DNA of 64,000 nt from Pseudomonas sp. S30 (GCF_016518545.1 NZ_JACVTO010000003.1:124001-188000); one strand, 5' to 3'. Positions 51,464 through 61,280 are shown, counted from the stretch's first letter. Translations and numbers: made by a program. The notes: generated by a model from the sequence alone, not told the origin.

Positions 51464-51796
51464 ATGAACGCCTACATCTATCTCGCAATCGCCATCTGCG
51501 GCGAAGTGGTCGCCACCTCTTCGATGAAAGCGGTGAAGGGACTGAGTACCCCCTTGCCCTTGTTGCTGATGATCGGCGGCTATGCCATCGCCTTCTGGAT
51601 GCTGACCCTGGTGGTGCGCAGCATCCCGGTGGGCATTGCCTACGCGATCTGGTCAGGCATGGGCATCGTCCTGGTCAGTATCGCGGCGCTGGTGATCTAC
51701 GGGCAGAAGCTCGACCTGCCGGCCATGCTCGGGATGGCCATGATCGTTGGCGGTGTGGTGGTCATCCAGCTGTTTTCCCAGACTGCGGCACACTGA
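51464..51796 (+). CDS. Small multidrug resistance (SMR) family transporter
   Basis: The 110-residue, four-helix transporter carries the membrane-embedded Glu of the family in ICGEVVATSSMKA. It also has the AYAIWSGMGIVLVS loop and the final IVGGVVVIQLFS helix. These traits match EmrE-type cation/drug antiporters rather than the paired SugE type, though guanidinium export cannot be excluded. The ATG at 51464 has AGGGAG 7 nt upstream. Confidence 0.9.
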   Translation: MNAYIYLAIAICGEVVATSSMKAVKGLSTPLPLLLMIGGYAIAFWMLTLVVRSIPVGIAYAIWSGMGIVLVSIAALVIYGQKLDLPAMLGMAMIVGGVVVIQLFSQTAAH

Positions 51797-51862
51797 GGCG
51801 CAGGACCTGCGCCCTGGCACACCTGTATACTGGACAATCGTTCCGGTCTACGAGGTTCACGC

Positions 51863-53038
51863 ATGCCATCTGCCATTTCCACTGACGTGCTGATCGTCGG
51901 CGCCGGCGTCGCAGGCCTCTGGCTCAATGCCCGGTTGCGGCGCCTGGGGTATTCGACGATCTTGGTGGAGCGCGCCAGCCTTGGCGGCGAGCAGACGCTC
52001 AAGTCCCAGGGCATCATCCACGGTGGCACCAAGTACGCCCTGCACGGCGCCCTGAGCGGCGCCTCCGAAGCCATCGCCGACATGCCGCGACGCTGGCGCG
52101 AGGCCCTGGACGGCAGCGGCGAGCTGGACCTGCACCATACCCGCTTGCTTTCCGATGCCCATTACCTCTGGTCGCCGGGCACCCTGGCCGGCAACCTCAC
52201 CAGCTTCTTCGCCAGCAAGGCCGTGCGTGGGCGGGTCGACCAAGTCAAGGGCGAGCAACTGCCACCCGCCTTGCAGGATCGCGCCTTCAAGGGCAAGGTC
52301 TACCGCCTGGCCGAACTGGTCATCGACGTACCCAGCCTGCTCGCCAACCTCGCCGAGCTGGCCGGCGACAGCCTGCTGGCCGGCCAACGCATCGTCCCCC
52401 TGCTCGAGGGCCAGAACCTGGTCGGGCTGACGGTAGACGGGCGTGAGATTCGCGCGCAGCGCATCGTGCTCAGTGCCGGAGGCGGCACCGAGGACCTGCT
52501 GCGCGACCTCGGGCTGGAGCAGCCCGTCCAGCAGCGTCGGCCACTGCACATGGTGCTGGCCAAGGGCCCCAACCTCAAGCCGCTGTACGCCCACTGCCTG
52601 GGCGGCGGTCCCAAGCCGCGCATCACCGTGACCAGCCACCCGGCCGCCGATGGCCAGTGGGTGTGGTACCTGGGCGGCGATCTGGCCGAGGCCGAGGGCG
52701 TGGCGCGCGAGCCCGCCGCGCAGATCGCGGCGGCGCAACGGGAAATCGCCAGCCTGCTGCCCTGGGTCGACCAGCAGCAGATCCACTGGGCCACGCTGCG
52801 GGTCGATCGCGCCGAGCCGGCGCAGTCCGGCCTGGTGCGTCCGGACAACGCCTTCCTGAGCGAACAGGGACGTCTTCTGGTGGGCTGGCCGACCAAGCTG
52901 GCGCTGGCACCGGATTTCGCCGATCGGGTGCTGGCGGCGCTGGACAGGGACGCCATCCGCCCCGCTGCCCACCCCGACCTTGCCAACCTGCCGCGCCCGC
53001 CACTGGGCGTTCCAGCCTGGGAGCACCTGCTGCCATGA
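51863..53038 (+). CDS. FAD-dependent oxidoreductase (DAO family)
   Basis: The 391-residue flavoprotein begins with the dinucleotide fold DVLIVGAGVAGLWLNARLRRLGYSTILVE. It continues as a D-amino-acid-oxidase/glycerol-3-phosphate-dehydrogenase-like protein (SQGIIHGGTKYAL, VLSAGGGTEDLLRDLG). No signal peptide is seen. Its stop overlaps the start of the aldo/keto reductase as ATGA, so the two are coupled. The substrate is unknown. Confidence 0.8.
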   Translation: MPSAISTDVLIVGAGVAGLWLNARLRRLGYSTILVERASLGGEQTLKSQGIIHGGTKYALHGALSGASEAIADMPRRWREALDGSGELDLHHTRLLSDAHYLWSPGTLAGNLTSFFASKAVRGRVDQVKGEQLPPALQDRAFKGKVYRLAELVIDVPSLLANLAELAGDSLLAGQRIVPLLEGQNLVGLTVDGREIRAQRIVLSAGGGTEDLLRDLGLEQPVQQRRPLHMVLAKGPNLKPLYAHCLGGGPKPRITVTSHPAADGQWVWYLGGDLAEAEGVAREPAAQIAAAQREIASLLPWVDQQQIHWATLRVDRAEPAQSGLVRPDNAFLSEQGRLLVGWPTKLALAPDFADRVLAALDRDAIRPAAHPDLANLPRPPLGVPAWEHLLP

Positions 53039-53847
53039 GCCTGCCAACGCTCCACGACCATCATCGCCCGCTGGGCAGCACCGGCCTGAAGGTTTCGCCG
53101 CTGGGGCTGGGCACGGTCAAGCTCGGTCGCGACCAAGGGGTCAAGTACCCGACCGGCTTCACCATTCCCGGCGACGACGACGCTCGCCTGCTGCTGGCCC
53201 AGGCCCGCGAACTGGGCCTCAACCTGATCGACACCGCGCCCGCCTACGGGCGCAGCGAGGAGCGTCTCGGCCCGCTGCTGCGCGGTCAGCGCGAGCACTG
53301 GGTGATCGTCAGCAAGGTGGGCGAAGAGTTCGACGACGGCCACTCGCAGTTCGACTTCAGCGCCGCTCACACCCGCCGCTCGGTCGAGCGCAGCCTGCGG
53401 CGCCTGGAAACCGACCGCATCGACCTGATGCTGGTGCATTCGGACGGCAACGACCTGGCCATCCTCGATCAGCAGGAGGTCTACCAGACCCTCGCCGCGC
53501 TCAAGCAGGAGGGCAAGATCCTCGGCTACGGATTTTCCGGCAAGACTGCCGCCGGTGGCCTGAAAGCCTTGCAGCAGGGCGACTGCGCCATGGTCACCTA
53601 CAACCTCGCCGAACAGGCGGAGCGACCGGTGCTGGACTACGCTGCCGAACACGGCAAGGCCATTCTGGTGAAAAAGGCCCTGGCCAGCGGGCACGCGTGC
53701 CTGTCGCCGGGCGTCGATCCGGTGCAGGCCAGCTTCGAGCTGCTGTTCGCCCACCCTGGGGTCAGCAGTGCTATTGTCGGCACCATCAATCCGCTGCATC
53801 TGGCCCACAACGTGGCCACCGTCGCCCGTATCCTGGGCCAGGCCTGA
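53035..53847 (+). CDS. Aldo/keto reductase
   Basis: The 270-residue NADPH-dependent reductase contains the AKR landmarks: PLGLGTVKLG, LIDTAPAYGRSEERLG with the catalytic Asp and Tyr, VIVSKVG with the Lys, and DLMLVHSDG with the His. The C-terminal SSAIVGTINPLHLAHNV binds the cofactor. Coupled translation with the FAD oxidoreductase suggests the two act on related compounds. Confidence 0.87.
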   Translation: MSLPTLHDHHRPLGSTGLKVSPLGLGTVKLGRDQGVKYPTGFTIPGDDDARLLLAQARELGLNLIDTAPAYGRSEERLGPLLRGQREHWVIVSKVGEEFDDGHSQFDFSAAHTRRSVERSLRRLETDRIDLMLVHSDGNDLAILDQQEVYQTLAALKQEGKILGYGFSGKTAAGGLKALQQGDCAMVTYNLAEQAERPVLDYAAEHGKAILVKKALASGHACLSPGVDPVQASFELLFAHPGVSSAIVGTINPLHLAHNVATVARILGQA

Positions 53848-53884
53848 GCTGCCCACGCGGCGCTCATACGCAAGGAGTCGCTTC

Positions 53885-54853
53885 GTGGCGCGCACGTTGA
53901 TCCGCAAGAACCCGAGCACCTTCAAGACCTTGCCGTTGCACGTCGAGGCCACATCGGAGCGCCTGAGCTACCAGAGCCTCGGCACGCCGCAGAACTTCGC
54001 CCAGACCTTGCAGCGACGCAAGGCCGTGCAGGTGCAGGACCCTGAACGCTTCGCCATCGAACTGGCCAACCTCGGGGTCTCGGTACGCCTGACCCTCACC
54101 TGGCAGAACCGCGACTATTGGGTACTGGTTCGCCAGCGCCGCCAGGACCGGGGCGACGTGGTGCTCAAGCTGATTTCCGGCTACGTGCCCGCCCAGGAAC
54201 TGAACCTGCCGCTGCACACCGCCATTCAGGAAGTCGCCGAGGAATGCCTGCTGGAAACCTCCGAGGGTTGGCTGGGCGGGCGCTTCAACGAGACCTGGCT
54301 ACCGACGCCCTACTCGGCCGCGCTGCACTACCGCGAGACCCCGCCGTTCACCCTTCGTCCAGCTTCGGGCGCGGCTCGACCGGTGTTCTGTGCCAACCAG
54401 GCGCTGCTCGAGCGGCCCAGGGCCTACGTGCATCTGCCGACCGCTTCGCTGCAACTGATCTACGACCTGCACCTGCAAGTGCCCCGCGAGGCCAAGGCGT
54501 TGAGCCTGTTCCACGTGGATGAGCGGCTGGAAGACGATCAACTGGTCGCTCGGCTCAATCGCAAGCGACCCGACCTGTACCTGATGCCCCTCGTGGACGG
54601 CCAGCCCGTGGCCGAGCTCTACACCCTGAAGAAAGATCAACTGGTGCCGGCCAGCACGCGCGGGCTGTATCTGGCCGAGAGCTTCGCGCGCCAGGATGGC
54701 TGGGTGGTGCGCGAGGAGCGCATACGCTGGAAGGACTGGCTGCGTCAGCAGGGCCTGGTGCAGACCAAACAGCCCAAACCCTCTCACCTGCAGCGTTTCA
54801 GCGACAAGGCCCGGGCGTTGCTGCGCCGCGCGCGGACCTCGCTGCACAAGTGA
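53885..54853 (+). CDS. Conserved hypothetical protein next to hldE, with a weak Nudix-like segment
   Basis: The 322-residue protein appears soluble, with no signal peptide. Residues around LPLHTAIQEVAEECLLETSEGWLGG recall a degenerate Nudix box (the E-x-x-E-E core is partly kept, but the leading Gly and the Arg are missing). The C-terminus is basic. The start is the GTG at 53885 with AAGGAG 7 nt upstream, 37 bp after the aldo/keto reductase gene. It converges on hldE. I do not recognise a function. Confidence 0.65.
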   Translation: MARTLIRKNPSTFKTLPLHVEATSERLSYQSLGTPQNFAQTLQRRKAVQVQDPERFAIELANLGVSVRLTLTWQNRDYWVLVRQRRQDRGDVVLKLISGYVPAQELNLPLHTAIQEVAEECLLETSEGWLGGRFNETWLPTPYSAALHYRETPPFTLRPASGAARPVFCANQALLERPRAYVHLPTASLQLIYDLHLQVPREAKALSLFHVDERLEDDQLVARLNRKRPDLYLMPLVDGQPVAELYTLKKDQLVPASTRGLYLAESFARQDGWVVREERIRWKDWLRQQGLVQTKQPKPSHLQRFSDKARALLRRARTSLHK

Positions 54854-54887
54854 CCGGGGCCGAGCCAGGCCCGGGCCGTGCTGGCCC

Positions 54888-56309
54888 TCAGTTCTGGCGA
54901 ATCTTCTCGACGATGGCCGTGGTCGAGCTGTTCTCGACCAACCCCAGCACCTTCACGGTGCCGCCATAGCTGTTGACGATATCGGCGCCCACCACCTGAT
55001 CGATGCCGTAGTCGCCGCCCTTGACCAGCACATCGGGCCGCACTTCGCGCAGCAGGTTCTCCGGGGTGCCTTCGCTGAAGCTGATGACCCAGTCGACCGC
55101 TCCCAGGCCGGCCAGTACCGCCATGCGGCGGTCGACGCTGTTGATCGGCCGGCCAGGCCCTTTCAGGCGGCTCACCGAAGCATCATCGTTGACCGCGACG
55201 ATCAGCCGGTCGCCCTGGGCGCGGGCCTGCTCCAGATAGGTCACATGGCCTGCATGGAGGATATCGAAACACCCATTGGTGAACACGATGCGCTCGTTGT
55301 GGGCACGTGCATCGTCGATGGCCAACAACAGCTGCTCGAGCACCAGCACACCGCGCTCGGAGCCTTCCTCGCGCTGGATGGCGCGGCGCAGCTCGGGGGC
55401 ACTGATGGCCGCGGTGCCCAGCTTGCCGACGACGATGCCAGCGGCCAGGTTCGCCAACGCCACGGCGTGGGGCAGCTCCTCGCCAGCGGCGATGGCCGCC
55501 GCCAGGGTGGAAATCACGGTGTCGCCGGCGCCGGTGACGTCGAACACCTCGCGGGCACGGGCCGGCAGGTGCAGCGCCGGGTGGCCGGTGCGCAGCAAGG
55601 TCATGCCGTGCTCGCCGCGAGTGACCAGCACGGCACCGAGGTCCAGGTCGGCGAGCAGTTGCAGGCCCTTGGCCACCAATTCGGCCTCGTCGGCGCAGCG
55701 TCCGACGATGGTCTCGAATTCGCTGATGTTCGGGGTGATCAGGCTGGCACCGCGATAGATCGAGAAATCCTTGCCCTTGGGGTCGGCCAGCACCGGAATG
55801 TTCCTGGCGCGAGCGGCCTGGATCAACGCCTGGTGATTCTTCAGGGCACCCTTGCCGTAGTCGGAGAGTACCAGCACCTTGATGCCCTCGAGCAGCGCAT
55901 CCACTTCCGCGCCCAGCGACAAGGCGTCGGTGGCGAAGGGTTCTTCGAAGTCGATGCGCAGCAGCTGCTGGTGACGGCTCATGACCCGCAGCTTGACGAT
56001 GGTGGGCTGATGGGCGATGCGCTGGAAGATCGACCGCACGCCAGCCGCTTGCAGGCTGTTGGCCAGACTGTCGGCCGCTTCGTCCTGACCGGTGACGCCC
56101 ACCAGCGATGCCGGTGCGCCCAGCGCGGCGATGTTCAACGCCACGTTGGCCGCGCCGCCCGGGCGGTCCTCGATCTGGTCGACCTTGACCACCGGCACCG
56201 GAGCTTCTGGCGAAATGCGCGAGGTACCGCCATGCCAGTAGCGGTCGAGCATCACATCGCCGACCACCAGTACCGGGGCTTGATCAAAACGCGGCATGGA
56301 CAACTTCAT
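54888..56309 (-). CDS. hldE: Bifunctional heptose kinase/adenylyltransferase
   Basis: HldE makes ADP-D-glycero-D-manno-heptose for the LPS inner core. The 473-residue fusion has an N-terminal PfkB kinase (VVGDVMLDRYWHG, GGAANVALN, DVTGAGDTVISTLAAA). The C-terminal nucleotidyltransferase is FTNGCFDILHAGHVTYLEQA with the HxGH motif. The ATG at 56309 has no strong ribosome site; a TTG at 56315 is a close alternative. It lies 125 bp downstream of msbA. Confidence 0.96.
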   Translation of the reverse strand: MKLSMPRFDQAPVLVVGDVMLDRYWHGGTSRISPEAPVPVVKVDQIEDRPGGAANVALNIAALGAPASLVGVTGQDEAADSLANSLQAAGVRSIFQRIAHQPTIVKLRVMSRHQQLLRIDFEEPFATDALSLGAEVDALLEGIKVLVLSDYGKGALKNHQALIQAARARNIPVLADPKGKDFSIYRGASLITPNISEFETIVGRCADEAELVAKGLQLLADLDLGAVLVTRGEHGMTLLRTGHPALHLPARAREVFDVTGAGDTVISTLAAAIAAGEELPHAVALANLAAGIVVGKLGTAAISAPELRRAIQREEGSERGVLVLEQLLLAIDDARAHNERIVFTNGCFDILHAGHVTYLEQARAQGDRLIVAVNDDASVSRLKGPGRPINSVDRRMAVLAGLGAVDWVISFSEGTPENLLREVRPDVLVKGGDYGIDQVVGADIVNSYGGTVKVLGLVENSSTTAIVEKIRQN

Positions 56310-56434
56310 GGGCAACCCGAATGAAAAAATGAACAGGGGCAGGATATTAGCACAGGGCAGAAGACGCCTTTAGCGCCAACTGCCGGGCAATGGCCAGCGC
56401 GGACAGGCGGGGCCGGCGCCCCACTGCCGAGACC

Positions 56435-58243
56435 TCAGGTGATGTCGGCCTTGGTCGGTTCGTCCAGGCCCATGGCGTGCAGGCGAGCGTAGTGACCGTT
56501 CTGCGCGATCAGCGTGGGGTGGTCGCCGCGCTCGACGATCCGCCCCTGGTCCATGACCAGGATCAGGTCGGCCTTCTCGATGGTGGACAGGCGGTGGGCG
56601 ATCACCAGCGTGGTACGGCCCTCCATCACGTGGTCCAGCGCCGCCTGGATATGCCGTTCGGACTCGGTGTCCAGAGCCGAGGTGGCTTCGTCGAGAATCA
56701 GCAGCGGGGCGTTCTTCAGCAGGGCACGGGCGATCGCCAGCCGTTGGCGCTGGCCACCGGAGAGCAGCACGCCGTTTTCGCCCACCTCGGTGTCGAAGCC
56801 CTTGGGCAACTGGTCGACGAATTCCTTGGCGTAGGCATCGGCTGCGGCCGCCTCGATCGCCTCGCGGGGCGCGCCCGCCAGATCGCCATAGGCGATGTTG
56901 CTGGCCACGGTGTCGTTGAACAGGGTGACGTGCTGGGTGACCTGCGCCACATGCTGGCGCAGATTGCGCAGGCGGTAGTCTTCGACCTCGACGCCGTCGA
57001 GCAGGATCTCGCCGTTGTCGTGGTGATAGAACCGAGGAATCAACGCCGCCAGGGTGGACTTGCCGCTGCCGGAGCGGCCCACCAGCGCGATCATCTGGCC
57101 GGGTTCGGCGACGAAGCTGATGTCGAACAACACCTGCCGGTCCGTGCCTGGGTAGGTGAAATTGAGGTTGCGCACTTCCAGCCGCCCTTCGACGCGCGCC
57201 TTCTCGACCGTGCCACTGTCGACCTCCGGCGTCTCGTCCAATTGCTCGAAGATGCTCTCGGCGCCGGCCAGGCCCTTCTGGATGGTCGAGCTGACCTCCG
57301 AGAGCTGGCGGATCGGCTTGGGCAGCAGGCCGGCCGCCGTGATGTAGGCCACCAGGTCGCCAGCCGACGCATCGCCGCGCAGGAACAGCACGAGGAACAT
57401 GAGTGCCGCCATGGCGGTATAGATCACCAGTTGCAGCGCGGGGGTATACAACGCGCCGGTCTTGTTCATGCGCAGTTGCTTGTCGGTATTGCTCTGGCTG
57501 GCATTCCTGAAGCGCTGTTCTTCGTAGGCCTCGCCGCCGAAGCTGCGCACCACGCGATAGCCCTGGATGGTCTCGGACGCCACGTGGGTGACGTCGCCCA
57601 TGGCGACCTGGATCTTCTTGCTCTGCTTGCGAAACTTCTTGCTGGCCGAGCCGACCATCAGGGCGATCACCGGCAGGATCGCGACCATCACCAGGGTGAG
57701 CTGCCAGTTCATCCACATCAGGTAGATGAACAGGAACACGACGGTCAGGCCTTCGCGGATCACCACCTTGATCGCGTCGGTGGCCGCACCGGTAACCATG
57801 GTCACGTTGAAGGTGATGCGCGAGATCAGGTGCCCGGAGTTGTGGCTGTCGAAATAGCGGTTCGGCAGCACCAGCAGCTTGTTGAACAGCTCCAGGCGCA
57901 GGTCGTGTACCAGGCAGAGGGAGACCTTGGCCAGGTAGTAGTTGCCCAGGAACGACCCCACCCCTTGCCAGGTGGCGATGAGAATGATCAGCAGGGGCAC
58001 GGCCTGCAGCAATTGCAGGTCGCGCAGGTAGGGCACGTTGGGGAAGAGCACGGCCTGGGGGTTGCTCAGGCCGTCGACGAAGTACTTCAGGATCCCGGCC
58101 AGCATCGGCTGGGTAGAGGCGAAGATGACGAAACCGATGATGCTCAGCAGGAAGATGCCGAGGTAGGGTTTCACGTAGCTCAGCAGCCGGAAGTAGATCT
58201 TCAGGCTGCTGGGGTTGTCCGCCGGGCGCGGTGTTTCGGCCAT
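56435..58243 (-). CDS. msbA: Lipid A export ABC transporter MsbA
   Basis: MsbA flips lipid A-core across the inner membrane. The 602-residue half-transporter has six membrane helices in the first 320 residues. The ATPase follows with Walker A GRSGSGKSTLA, signature LSGGQRQRLAIARALL and Walker B LLILDEATSALD. The ATG is at 58243, 15 bp after the O-antigen-ligase gene, so both share a transcript with hldE. Confidence 0.96.
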   Translation of the reverse strand: MAETPRPADNPSSLKIYFRLLSYVKPYLGIFLLSIIGFVIFASTQPMLAGILKYFVDGLSNPQAVLFPNVPYLRDLQLLQAVPLLIILIATWQGVGSFLGNYYLAKVSLCLVHDLRLELFNKLLVLPNRYFDSHNSGHLISRITFNVTMVTGAATDAIKVVIREGLTVVFLFIYLMWMNWQLTLVMVAILPVIALMVGSASKKFRKQSKKIQVAMGDVTHVASETIQGYRVVRSFGGEAYEEQRFRNASQSNTDKQLRMNKTGALYTPALQLVIYTAMAALMFLVLFLRGDASAGDLVAYITAAGLLPKPIRQLSEVSSTIQKGLAGAESIFEQLDETPEVDSGTVEKARVEGRLEVRNLNFTYPGTDRQVLFDISFVAEPGQMIALVGRSGSGKSTLAALIPRFYHHDNGEILLDGVEVEDYRLRNLRQHVAQVTQHVTLFNDTVASNIAYGDLAGAPREAIEAAAADAYAKEFVDQLPKGFDTEVGENGVLLSGGQRQRLAIARALLKNAPLLILDEATSALDTESERHIQAALDHVMEGRTTLVIAHRLSTIEKADLILVMDQGRIVERGDHPTLIAQNGHYARLHAMGLDEPTKADIT

Positions 58244-58258
58244 CGTCGAGCTCGCTGT

Positions 58259-59464
58259 TCAGATTGAACCGCGAATTTTACCACAGGCTTTTGCCGGGGC
58301 ATCCATCCACGGCATCATCAGCGCCAGGCCCACCGGCAACCAGCTGATGAACCACTCCGCCCGGGGCGTGCCGGTCAGGCTGGCGGCGTCGAGCTGCATG
58401 GCGACCGTGGAGAACACCCAGATGCCCAGGGCCAGCTTGCCCAGGGGGGTTGCGCGTGCGCGCACCAGTTCACGCAGCGCTGCCAACCACACGGCCAGCC
58501 ACAGGATCATGCCGGGCAGCCCCAGTTCGACCGCAACATGGGTGAGCATGTTATGTGTATGGTCGAACTGCTGCCCTGCAGCCTGGATCCGGTAGAAGGC
58601 ACCGAGTCCAAGACCGGTCAGCGGGTGCTGCTCGATCAACTCCAGCGACGCCTGGAAAATGTCCAGCCGATAGGATGAACCGCGACTCATCCACAGATCG
58701 TGGAACAGCAAGACTGCCAGGGCGATGACCAAGAACACCGCGAGGGCCAGCAACTTGCTCGCCCGATTGCGCATCCACCACGGCGCCAACAGGGTGGTGA
58801 AGAGCAACGCGATCACCGCACCACGACTCTGGCACAACGCAACGAACGCGGCCAAACATGCCAGCGTGAGCATCCAGCCCAGCTGTCGAGCCAGCCCCAC
58901 AGGGCGATCGTAGAGCATCGCCAGTGCGAGTACGCTGACGACGTAGGCGCCAAGAATTGGATGACCGATCTGCCCGATCGCATAGAGACGCATGATCAGC
59001 GGATTATCGGTCGTGAGATAGAAGCGATAGAACGAGATGAGCGCCGCTACTGCCATGAGTACGCCGCCTACCTGCCAAAGCATGCGTACACGCGCCTCTC
59101 CCTTTTGCGCGAGCAAGGGAAACGCCATCAGAAACAGCAGGATGTAAATGAGACGTTTACCCTCGCGCGCACCCTCATCGGTCGTCGACCAGACCAGGCT
59201 CAGGGCACCCCAGGCCAGGAATAGCAGGATTGAGGACCACAGCCCAGGCTGCCGGCGCCAACCCGCCATGAACAGATGACGCGCAGGCCAGGCAAGCACC
59301 AGCGCCGGCAGCCACAAGAAAAGAATCAGCCCCTGTTGATAGAGCTTGTTGCTGGGGGCCAGGGCAATCGCTGCAAGGAACCAGACGAAACCGAAACCGA
59401 GCCAGGCTTGAGCCCAGCGTTTTTCATACCACATTCCTTCCCCCGGGCGCAGCGACACCGTCAT
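58259..59464 (-). CDS. O-antigen ligase / polymerase-type membrane protein (WaaL-like)
   Basis: The 401-residue protein has about ten to twelve membrane helices. A large periplasmic loop near the C-terminal third contains SLELIEQHPLTGLGLGAF and FDHTHNMLTHVAVELGLPG, the hallmark of the Wzy_C/WaaL superfamily. Position next to msbA supports a role in attaching O-antigen or a core extension to lipid A-core. The ATG at 59464 has GAGG 7 nt upstream. It is divergent from the kinase-like gene. Confidence 0.85.
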   Translation of the reverse strand: MTVSLRPGEGMWYEKRWAQAWLGFGFVWFLAAIALAPSNKLYQQGLILFLWLPALVLAWPARHLFMAGWRRQPGLWSSILLFLAWGALSLVWSTTDEGAREGKRLIYILLFLMAFPLLAQKGEARVRMLWQVGGVLMAVAALISFYRFYLTTDNPLIMRLYAIGQIGHPILGAYVVSVLALAMLYDRPVGLARQLGWMLTLACLAAFVALCQSRGAVIALLFTTLLAPWWMRNRASKLLALAVFLVIALAVLLFHDLWMSRGSSYRLDIFQASLELIEQHPLTGLGLGAFYRIQAAGQQFDHTHNMLTHVAVELGLPGMILWLAVWLAALRELVRARATPLGKLALGIWVFSTVAMQLDAASLTGTPRAEWFISWLPVGLALMMPWMDAPAKACGKIRGSI

Positions 59465-59531
59465 GGTGCTACCTCGATATTTTCGGCATTATTGCCAGTC
59501 ATTTTGCATGCACAAGACAAGGCACACCTCA

Positions 59532-60137
59532 ATGCTATGTTCCCGACTCTCCCAGGCCGACCTCGACCAGCTGACTCACGGTGCCAGGATTCTGGAAGCC
59601 GACAGTCACGGGGCGAAAGTCTACCTGCTCGGGGATGGGAATATCCTCAAGGTATTTCGTCGCAAGCGTCTGATTTCATCTGCGCTGCTGCGCCCCTATT
59701 CCCAGCGTTTCGTCGATAACGCGACACGCCTGGAACATCTGGGCATTCCTACACTGAAAGTGATCAGCCATCACAAGCTGCAACAGCCCGGACGCACCGC
59801 GGTGCTCTATCGTCCGCTACCAGGCGAGACCCTGTCGCAGCGCTCGGGCCAGCCAGGCTTCAGCTGGGACCCTCTACTGCCAGCGCTGATCGATCTGATC
59901 AGACATCTTCATGCTGCCGGCGTCTACTTCCGCTCCCTCCACCTGGGCAATGTCGTGGTCACGCCGGATCAACGATTGGGCCTGATCGACATCGCGGACA
60001 TGCGTTTCCTTCGAGCCCCGCTGTCAGCTCGGATGGCCCGACGCAACGTCCAGCACCTGGCCAACTACCTCGAACGCGAGGGGCTCGACAGCCACTTTCC
60101 ACTGGCACGCCTGCAGGCTGGCGTACTCCAGCGCTGA
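59532..60137 (+). CDS. Small LPS-kinase-like (toluene-tolerance-annotated) protein
   Basis: The 201-residue protein has a minimal kinase fold: a G-loop-like GAKVYLLGDGNILKVFRR, then LHLGNVVVTPDQRLGLIDIADMRF. That stretch corresponds to the catalytic HxxN and DxD loops of WaaP/Kdo-kinase-type enzymes. Homologues in P. putida LPS regions are often annotated as toluene tolerance proteins. The ATG at 59532 with AAGG 9 nt upstream is chosen; an ATG at 59508 has no ribosome site. Phosphorylation of core sugar is inferred. Confidence 0.72.
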   Translation: MLCSRLSQADLDQLTHGARILEADSHGAKVYLLGDGNILKVFRRKRLISSALLRPYSQRFVDNATRLEHLGIPTLKVISHHKLQQPGRTAVLYRPLPGETLSQRSGQPGFSWDPLLPALIDLIRHLHAAGVYFRSLHLGNVVVTPDQRLGLIDIADMRFLRAPLSARMARRNVQHLANYLEREGLDSHFPLARLQAGVLQR

Positions 60138-60140
60138 GGT

Positions 60141-61232
60141 TCAGTCACGCAGCAAGGCCCTGGAGCCCAGGCTGAACTGTTGCCAGGACTCATCGGGCGC
60201 CAGGGTTCGATGTTGAAGCGCTGCCGTGGCGGCCGCATCGAGGCTGGCGCAGGCTTCGATGGCCTGAGCCCACGCTGCCTGGTCACCCACCGGCACGTAG
60301 CGGCCCGCCTCGCCCAGCTGCTCCCTGAACACGTGCAAATCACTGCACACCACCGGAACGTCGGCCATGATTCCCTCCTGCAAGACCAGCCCGAGCCCCT
60401 CGGAACGCGACGGGATCAGCAGCCAGTCGAACGCCCGATACAGGTGCAGGACATCGGGCCGATGGCCGCACAACACCAGGCTGTCGCCCAGCCCGAGCGC
60501 CTCGCCACGCTGCTGCAACCGCGTACGCAACTCGCCATCACCCATGATGACCAGGCGAATATCGGGCTGACGCTCATGCGCCTCGGCGAAGGCCTCGATC
60601 AGCATCTCGAAGCCCTTGCTGGGAACCAGTCGCCCTACTGCACCGAACAGACGACCCGATTTGCCTTCAAGCCCCAGCGCCCGCTGCGCCTGGTCACGGT
60701 CGAGCAGTTCGTCGACGAAGGCGTGGGGATTGAGCGCGATACGCAAGGTGTGCACCGGCCGCTGCACCGCGCCTTGCAAAGACTGTGCGAGCGTCTGGGA
60801 CACCGCGGCGATGCGCAACTGCCTGGGGTCGAGATGGCGCAGCAAGCGCACATCGGCACGCCTCAAGTGGGTGACGCCATGAAACAGTACAGTGACGCGG
60901 GTATGAGGAAAGAAAGGCATCAGGGGTAGGATCAATCGAGCCACACCCATGCCGTCGAGCAGGATCAGGTCCGGCTTCTGCTGTTTGAGAGCATTGCGCA
61001 GACGTGCGCGTACCACAGGCAGGAACAGGCTCCAAAGCCGACGCCCCTTCAATGCCCGTTGCGGCAGAGCCCACTCGCGGACGCCGCCAATGCCACTGCA
61101 CAGCCCCTCACTCAACAACAACCAGTTGACGATTTCGGCGTCGTCGCCGAGGTGATGCAGTATCTGCCGGTGCACCGTATGTACGGACATGTACGGCGCA
61201 CCGCCCGACCACATCACATTGACCACATTCAT
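60141..61232 (-). CDS. Glycosyltransferase, GT4/GT-B type
   Basis: The 363-residue enzyme has the GT-B fold. The C-terminal donor-binding domain shows FGAVGRLVPSKGFEMLIEAFAEA, LVIMGDGELR and the E-x7-E region PSRSEGLGLVLQEGIMADVPVV. The N-terminal MWSGGAPY loop is the acceptor side. It probably builds LPS outer core or O-antigen, given the msbA/waaL neighbours. The ATG is at 61232. It converges on the kinase-like gene with 3 bp between stops. Confidence 0.87.
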   Translation of the reverse strand: MNVVNVMWSGGAPYMSVHTVHRQILHHLGDDAEIVNWLLLSEGLCSGIGGVREWALPQRALKGRRLWSLFLPVVRARLRNALKQQKPDLILLDGMGVARLILPLMPFFPHTRVTVLFHGVTHLRRADVRLLRHLDPRQLRIAAVSQTLAQSLQGAVQRPVHTLRIALNPHAFVDELLDRDQAQRALGLEGKSGRLFGAVGRLVPSKGFEMLIEAFAEAHERQPDIRLVIMGDGELRTRLQQRGEALGLGDSLVLCGHRPDVLHLYRAFDWLLIPSRSEGLGLVLQEGIMADVPVVCSDLHVFREQLGEAGRYVPVGDQAAWAQAIEACASLDAAATAALQHRTLAPDESWQQFSLGSRALLRD

Positions 61233-61280
61233 CGGTGAAGCTCCCTCGGACCCGGCGGCCTTACCATCGGATCAGGTCAT

